Source: Embleya hyalina (lineage in GTDB: Bacteria > Actinomycetota > Actinomycetes > Streptomycetales > Streptomycetaceae). From it: a stretch of 64,000 nucleotides of DNA. The stretch is taken from contig NZ_BIFH01000039.1 in assembly GCF_003967355.1 (NCBI RefSeq), positions 96,787 to 160,786 on the forward strand. The letters are read 5' to 3'. A model generated the notes under the pieces. The model ran no database searches and was not told where the DNA came from. It saw only the letters and a program-made list of their open reading frames with translations. The position numbers and the translations under genes are program-made. Below are positions 61,075 to 64,000 of this stretch, in pieces. Position 1 is the stretch's first letter. Every line of letters starts with the position of its first letter.

Positions 61075-61737
61075 TCAGACGGGTCGACGCAGGCTCCCGT
61101 ACGGACGGTACGCGCGCGTGCCGAGCGAGCGCACGTCCGTGGGCGCGGGCGCGGCCCGAAACGCCTCGTACACCTGCTCGTCGACCCATTCGGTGTAGAC
61201 CAGCCCCCGGGTGCCGCCGACGTCGAGATGCACATGCGTGGCAACACGACCCGGCGGCGCAACCCGGCCGTCGGCCGCCGCCGCGAGGACTCCTCGGGCC
61301 CACCGCCGCGCCGCCGGCGCCGCGTCCGCCTCGATCTCCTCGACCACCACCAACGCGGGCGCACCCGGGAGTTCGCCCCGCGCCGCACTCCCGGCGAGGC
61401 GATAGCGAATCACGCCCGGACGTTCGATCCCGGGCACCACCTCGTCGATGTGCCGCACCATCCCCGGCCGAGTGGTCCGCATGAACGCCCGGTGATCGTC
61501 GTCGTTCGTCCACTGCGCGTAGTTGAGAACCCGCCCGCCATCGACGCTCAGCAGACAACTCAGCGTGAGGAACCCGTCCGGCCAGGGCACCCCCTCCCAC
61601 TCGACGAGCGTCGCCTCGGCGGCGGCCCGCTGCCGCTCCGGCGTACCCACGATCCACGGACTGACAAGAATCGTCCCGACATCGGCCCGCCCGACCTCGG
61701 GCAGAGCGCGACGGCGGTGGCGCGACGACGCGGCCAT
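61075..61737 (-). CDS. Antibiotic biosynthesis monooxygenase-like (ABM) tandem-domain protein
   Basis: A 220-residue protein with two ferredoxin-like ABM halves: one around ATLVEWEGVPWPDGFLTLSCLLSVDGGRVLNYAQWTNDDDHRAF and one around GRVATHVHLDVGGTRGLVYTEWVDEQVYEAF, with the typical NYAQW and YTEWVDE strand motifs. Such proteins oxidise quinone- or polyketide-like molecules or act as small-molecule-responsive enzymes. ATG 61737 has an excellent GAAGGAG five bases upstream. Single gene, convergent with the regulator, with a MerR/SoxR-like promoter. Confidence 0.85.
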   Translation of the reverse strand: MAASSRHRRRALPEVGRADVGTILVSPWIVGTPERQRAAAEATLVEWEGVPWPDGFLTLSCLLSVDGGRVLNYAQWTNDDDHRAFMRTTRPGMVRHIDEVVPGIERPGVIRYRLAGSAARGELPGAPALVVVEEIEADAAPAARRWARGVLAAAADGRVAPPGRVATHVHLDVGGTRGLVYTEWVDEQVYEAFRAAPAPTDVRSLGTRAYRPYGSLRRPV

Positions 61738-61814
61738 GAATACTCCTTCGAGCCGACGACACAAACCAAAAGGCCCGAACCCGAGAACCCGGGCCCGAAC
61801 CGAAAACACCCCCC

Positions 61815-61845
61815 ACCCTGCAACTTCAACCACACTTGAGGTCAA
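61815..61845 (-). promoter_or_regulatory. MerR/SoxR-type promoter for the ABM gene
   Basis: Minus strand: TTGACC (61845-61840) as -35, then a 19-base spacer and CAGGGT (61820-61815) as a weak -10. The spacer region contains the inverted repeat ACCTCAA-N6-TTGAAGT (one mismatch). A stretched 19-bp spacer with this CCTCAA/TTGAGG-type palindrome is the hallmark of promoters activated by MerR-family proteins, including SoxR, which responds to redox-active compounds. It lies about 78 bp before the ABM start. No MerR gene is in the window. Confidence 0.55.
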
Positions 61846-61976
61846 CCCACGTCGCCACCCCGGCCCGCGGCCCGTAACTCGCTCCGGGGCCTGTCGCCCT
61901 CGGGTCCGGCCTGGCAATCTTGGGAAAGCGACCGTCGCGCCGACGCGACCGGGACGCCCGGCGTACGGAGGACTCG

Positions 61977-62225
61977 ATGACGAAATCCTTGCGGGACCAG
62001 ATAGGTCCGGAAATCTTCGACGCGGCGATGGCGGAAGGCGTCCGCAAGGCCGTCGAGGAACTGTACGCACTGGGCCTGCCTGCGGTAGGCGGCGAGAACG
62101 GGCGCGTCTACAAGCACTACGCGGACGGAACCAGGGTGTACCTCGACGAAGAGGAACCCGACGCACGCGAGTACCGAATCTTCGCGGACGGCACCAAGGT
62201 GTACGTCGACGAAATGGACACGTGA
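61977..62225 (+). CDS. Small protein with duplicated ADGTxVYxDE motif
   Basis: An 82-residue acidic protein. The N-terminal half is helical (SLRDQIGPEIFDAAMAEGVRKAVEELYALG). The C-terminal half contains a twice-repeated strand motif, HYADGTRVYLDEEEPD and IFADGTKVYVDEMDT. ATG 61977 has GGAGGA four bases upstream, strong support for a real gene. No family recognised. Divergent from the ABM gene by 240 bp and followed by three short direct repeats (core TGACCCCG, 62218-62262) and a terminator. Confidence 0.8.
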   Translation: MTKSLRDQIGPEIFDAAMAEGVRKAVEELYALGLPAVGGENGRVYKHYADGTRVYLDEEEPDAREYRIFADGTKVYVDEMDT

Positions 62226-62287
62226 CCCCGGGACATGTGACCCCGATACACGTGCGACCCCGGTACACCCGACGCCGAACAACGCAC

Positions 62288-62320
62288 GCCGCGCCGGATC
62301 GCGACACGACCCGGCGCGGC
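62288..62320. terminator. Hairpin between convergent genes
   Basis: GCCGCGCCGG (62288-62297) pairs perfectly with CCGGCGCGGC (62311-62320) around a 13-base loop, between the stops at 62225 and 62341. Confidence 0.6.
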
Positions 62321-62340
62321 CGAGGCGAAGTCGCCTACCG

Positions 62341-63093
62341 CTACGGGGCGGGGCGTACCGGAACGGACGTACCCGACGGGAGCGTCGGGCCGTTGTCGGA
62401 AACCGGCCCCCGCTGCGTCGGGTCGTCGACCAGAGCGCAGGCAGCCACCGGCCCGTCCGCGAGTCGGTACATCGTGTTGCTGCCGGTGCTGCTCGTGTTG
62501 TGCACGCGGCGGCCGTCGCGGTACCCCGGATCGGGGAGGTCCTCGGCCTCGACCTTGGTGAGGGTCGCCGTCAGCACCAACGTGGCTCCCGGGGGCATCA
62601 GTTCCGGTCGGATCTCGGTCCACCCCTTGGTGTAGAAGTCGCTCTCCTCGTCCGTCAGCAGGTGGTCGGTCGGCCAGGGAAGCCAGTGGTAGATCGCGTT
62701 CAACTCGTCGTTGGAGGCCGCGCTTTCGGTAAAGCGTCCCGGAGCACACTTCTTGCCGTACGGCACGTAGTCGACCACCACCCGCAGCCCCAGATCCCGC
62801 AGCCGCTGCTCCAGCCCCTTCGGATTGCGGAACTCGTCGACCTTGAACAGGATCCCGCCGTCCGGCCGCTTCTCCACCTCGAACGGCTGCGCCTCGGCCG
62901 AACCACCGCTGAGCATCGGCGCGCCGACCCCGATGCCCGCCGCGAGCACCACCGAGGCGGCCAGCCCGTACCCGATCCGGCGGCCCCGCGAGGCCGCCGG
63001 CTTCCCGGGCGGCGGCGGATCCATCGCCGGCACACTCCCTGCGGCGGCCAGCAACTTCAGCTCCTCCAACGCACGTTCCTCGAAACCGATCAC
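62341..63093 (-). CDS. Single-helix membrane protein paired with ECF sigma (CU044_5270-like, possible anti-sigma)
   Basis: A 250-residue protein. Residues 1-37 are a short cytosolic part (FEERALEELKLLAAA, then a Pro-rich stretch), one helix at about 40-60 (GYGLAASVVLAAGIGVGAPML), and an extracytoplasmic domain of about 185 residues with isolated cysteines. This layout is that of the CU044_5270-type proteins found next to actinobacterial ECF sigma genes. The GTG start overlaps the sigma stop by 4 nt. The cytosolic part is too short for a full anti-sigma domain and lacks a zinc HxxxCxxC motif, so the regulatory role is inferred from position only. Confidence 0.75.
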   Translation of the reverse strand: MIGFEERALEELKLLAAAGSVPAMDPPPPGKPAASRGRRIGYGLAASVVLAAGIGVGAPMLSGGSAEAQPFEVEKRPDGGILFKVDEFRNPKGLEQRLRDLGLRVVVDYVPYGKKCAPGRFTESAASNDELNAIYHWLPWPTDHLLTDEESDFYTKGWTEIRPELMPPGATLVLTATLTKVEAEDLPDPGYRDGRRVHNTSSTGSNTMYRLADGPVAACALVDDPTQRGPVSDNGPTLPSGTSVPVRPAP

Positions 63094-63734
63094 GCCTTCG
63101 CCTCCGCCTGTACGTGTCCTGCCCGGGTCCCGTGCTGCGGCTCGGTCACCGACGAGCCCACTTCCTTCGCGAGCCGCCGCCGCGCCCGGTGCAACCGCAC
63201 TCGCGCCGCGACCGGCCGTATGCCGAGCGCCCCCGCGGCCTCGGCGACGGACATCCCGTCCACGCTGACCAGTTCGAGCACCGCGCGGTCCTCCTCGGAC
63301 AACCGCGCGAGCGCCCGATGGGTACGCCGAACCTCCGCCGCCGCATCCAGCCGCTCCTCCAGCCGCTGAATGTCGTCCTCGTCCAACACCCGCCGCCCCG
63401 CCATCCGCCGCGACGCGTCCGCCTCCCGCGCCGAACGCCGCCGCTCGTTCGCCACCACGTTGCGCGCGACCCCGTACAACCAGGCGAGTTCGCCACCCGG
63501 CCCACCGCGATAGGCCGCCGCCGAACCCATCGCGGCGATGAACACCTCGACGGTCAGATCGGCGGCCGACTGGGGATCGTCGACCCGCCGCGCCACGAAC
63601 CGCCCCACCGCGTCGATGTGTCTGCGATAGAACGCTTCCAGGAGCTCCGGGTCACCGGCGATCCCCCTGACTGCTTCCACATCCGGTCCATCCAAGATGG
63701 GCTCCCCGCATCGATGCCGTTGCCTGTCCCCCAC
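63090..63734 (-). CDS. ECF RNA polymerase sigma factor
   Basis: A 214-residue sigma-70-family factor. Region 2 covers LLEAFYRRHIDAVGRFVARRVDDPQSAADLTVEVF and LAWLYGVARNVVANERRR; region 4 covers ALARLSEEDRAVLELVSVDGMSVAEAAGALGIRPVAARVRLHRARRRLAKE. No C-terminal extension. The start at GTG 63734 has no clear ribosome site, and a later start is possible. It is coupled by a GTGA overlap to the membrane protein downstream. The 266 bp from 63735 to the window end hold no supported feature. Confidence 0.9.
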   Translation of the reverse strand: MGDRQRHRCGEPILDGPDVEAVRGIAGDPELLEAFYRRHIDAVGRFVARRVDDPQSAADLTVEVFIAAMGSAAAYRGGPGGELAWLYGVARNVVANERRRSAREADASRRMAGRRVLDEDDIQRLEERLDAAAEVRRTHRALARLSEEDRAVLELVSVDGMSVAEAAGALGIRPVAARVRLHRARRRLAKEVGSSVTEPQHGTRAGHVQAEAKA

Positions 63735-64000
63735 TTGTGGTCACGCCCGCAGCCGGCGTTACAACCCAACCCAACCCACGCAACCCGCCCCGGGGCTCCC
63801 GACGAGATGAATGCGATGCTTGGCGAAATCCGGCCGACAACGGGGAATCGAACCGGATCGAGTCCCCCGGGCCGCCTTCCCGAGCGGGCCGGGGGTTTCC
63901 GGCGGACGTTGCGCTTGTGGCTGCGGGCGGGCCGGTGCGGGGCCGGTCCGGCACGCGGGGTCGGCCGCCGCCGGCGTGCGGGGCTCGGCGACTGCGGGAC

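Noticed and set aside
62218..62262. Three short direct repeats (core TGACCCCG) after the 82-residue protein
   Set aside because: They are only about 15 bp apart and lie downstream of the stop next to a terminator; no operator role or mobile-element link can be supported.
1..64000. tRNA, rRNA or riboswitch
   Set aside because: No cloverleaf-type, rRNA-type or known riboswitch core sequence was noticed on reading; a covariance-model search was not possible here.

Overview
The window is very GC-rich, dense DNA with frequent GTG starts (and two TTG starts), 4-nt GTGA stop/start overlaps and almost no non-coding space. Gene content points to a filamentous actinomycete of the Streptomyces type: der-plsC-cmk-tyrA, rluB-scpB-scpA-parA-xerD-ald-NUDIX-pyrG and steA-steB follow the order seen across Actinobacteria, including mycobacteria. 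I cannot name the genus from sequence alone. No rRNA, tRNA, insertion sequence, phage or CRISPR was found.

Layout. 0-3.3 kb: an EmrB/QacA-type drug exporter under a palindromic operator, a LapA-like membrane peptide and a lipoprotein. 3.3-6.7 kb: a glycine-betaine type ABC importer (CBS-containing ATPase, then a permease fused to its binding protein). 6.7-10 kb: a regulatory-looking intergenic region with four 11-bp-spaced GTGAT repeats, an unknown cysteine-containing protein, a lone bioA and a small protein. 10-14.3 kb: der, plsC, cmk and divergent tyrA, followed by degenerate tandem repeats. 14.9-16.4 kb: an ECF42-type sigma factor and its DGPF partner.

17.0-33.8 kb is the most unusual part: a single-strand seven-gene operon lying where cmk/der would normally meet rluB. 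In transcription order it encodes a secreted, membrane-anchored VWA protein; a 1373-residue tubulin/FtsZ-like protein with a 330-residue alternating-charge tail; a four-helix membrane protein; a small protein kinase; a GTPase fused to an N-terminal module; and two large proteins carrying the same module. The module matches what I know as GAP1 (GTPase-associated protein 1). I read this as a GTPase/tubulin-like/kinase/VWA multi-component system of the predicted biological-conflict or signalling class. Its function is unknown.

34-46.2 kb: the conserved chromosome-maintenance block: pseudouridine synthase, condensin kleisin and partner, ParA with a ribbon-helix-helix-like downstream gene, a XerD-like recombinase that lacks two catalytic residues, alanine dehydrogenase, an NB-ARC/TPR protein with a substituted Walker lysine, a NUDIX hydrolase and CTP synthase. 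47-57.2 kb: a GH15 glycosidase, a DUF2254 membrane protein, and an operon steA-steB-(MraY-like)-murJ-GT4 that looks like a lipid-linked surface-glycan and cytokinesis module. The MraY-like protein carries a 290-residue Ala/Gly/Asp/Ser repeat tail. 57.5-64 kb: tandem repeats, a membrane protein with a NarL-type two-component system, a monooxygenase-domain protein under a MerR/SoxR-like promoter, a small repeat protein, and an ECF sigma factor overlapping a membrane protein that may be its anti-sigma.
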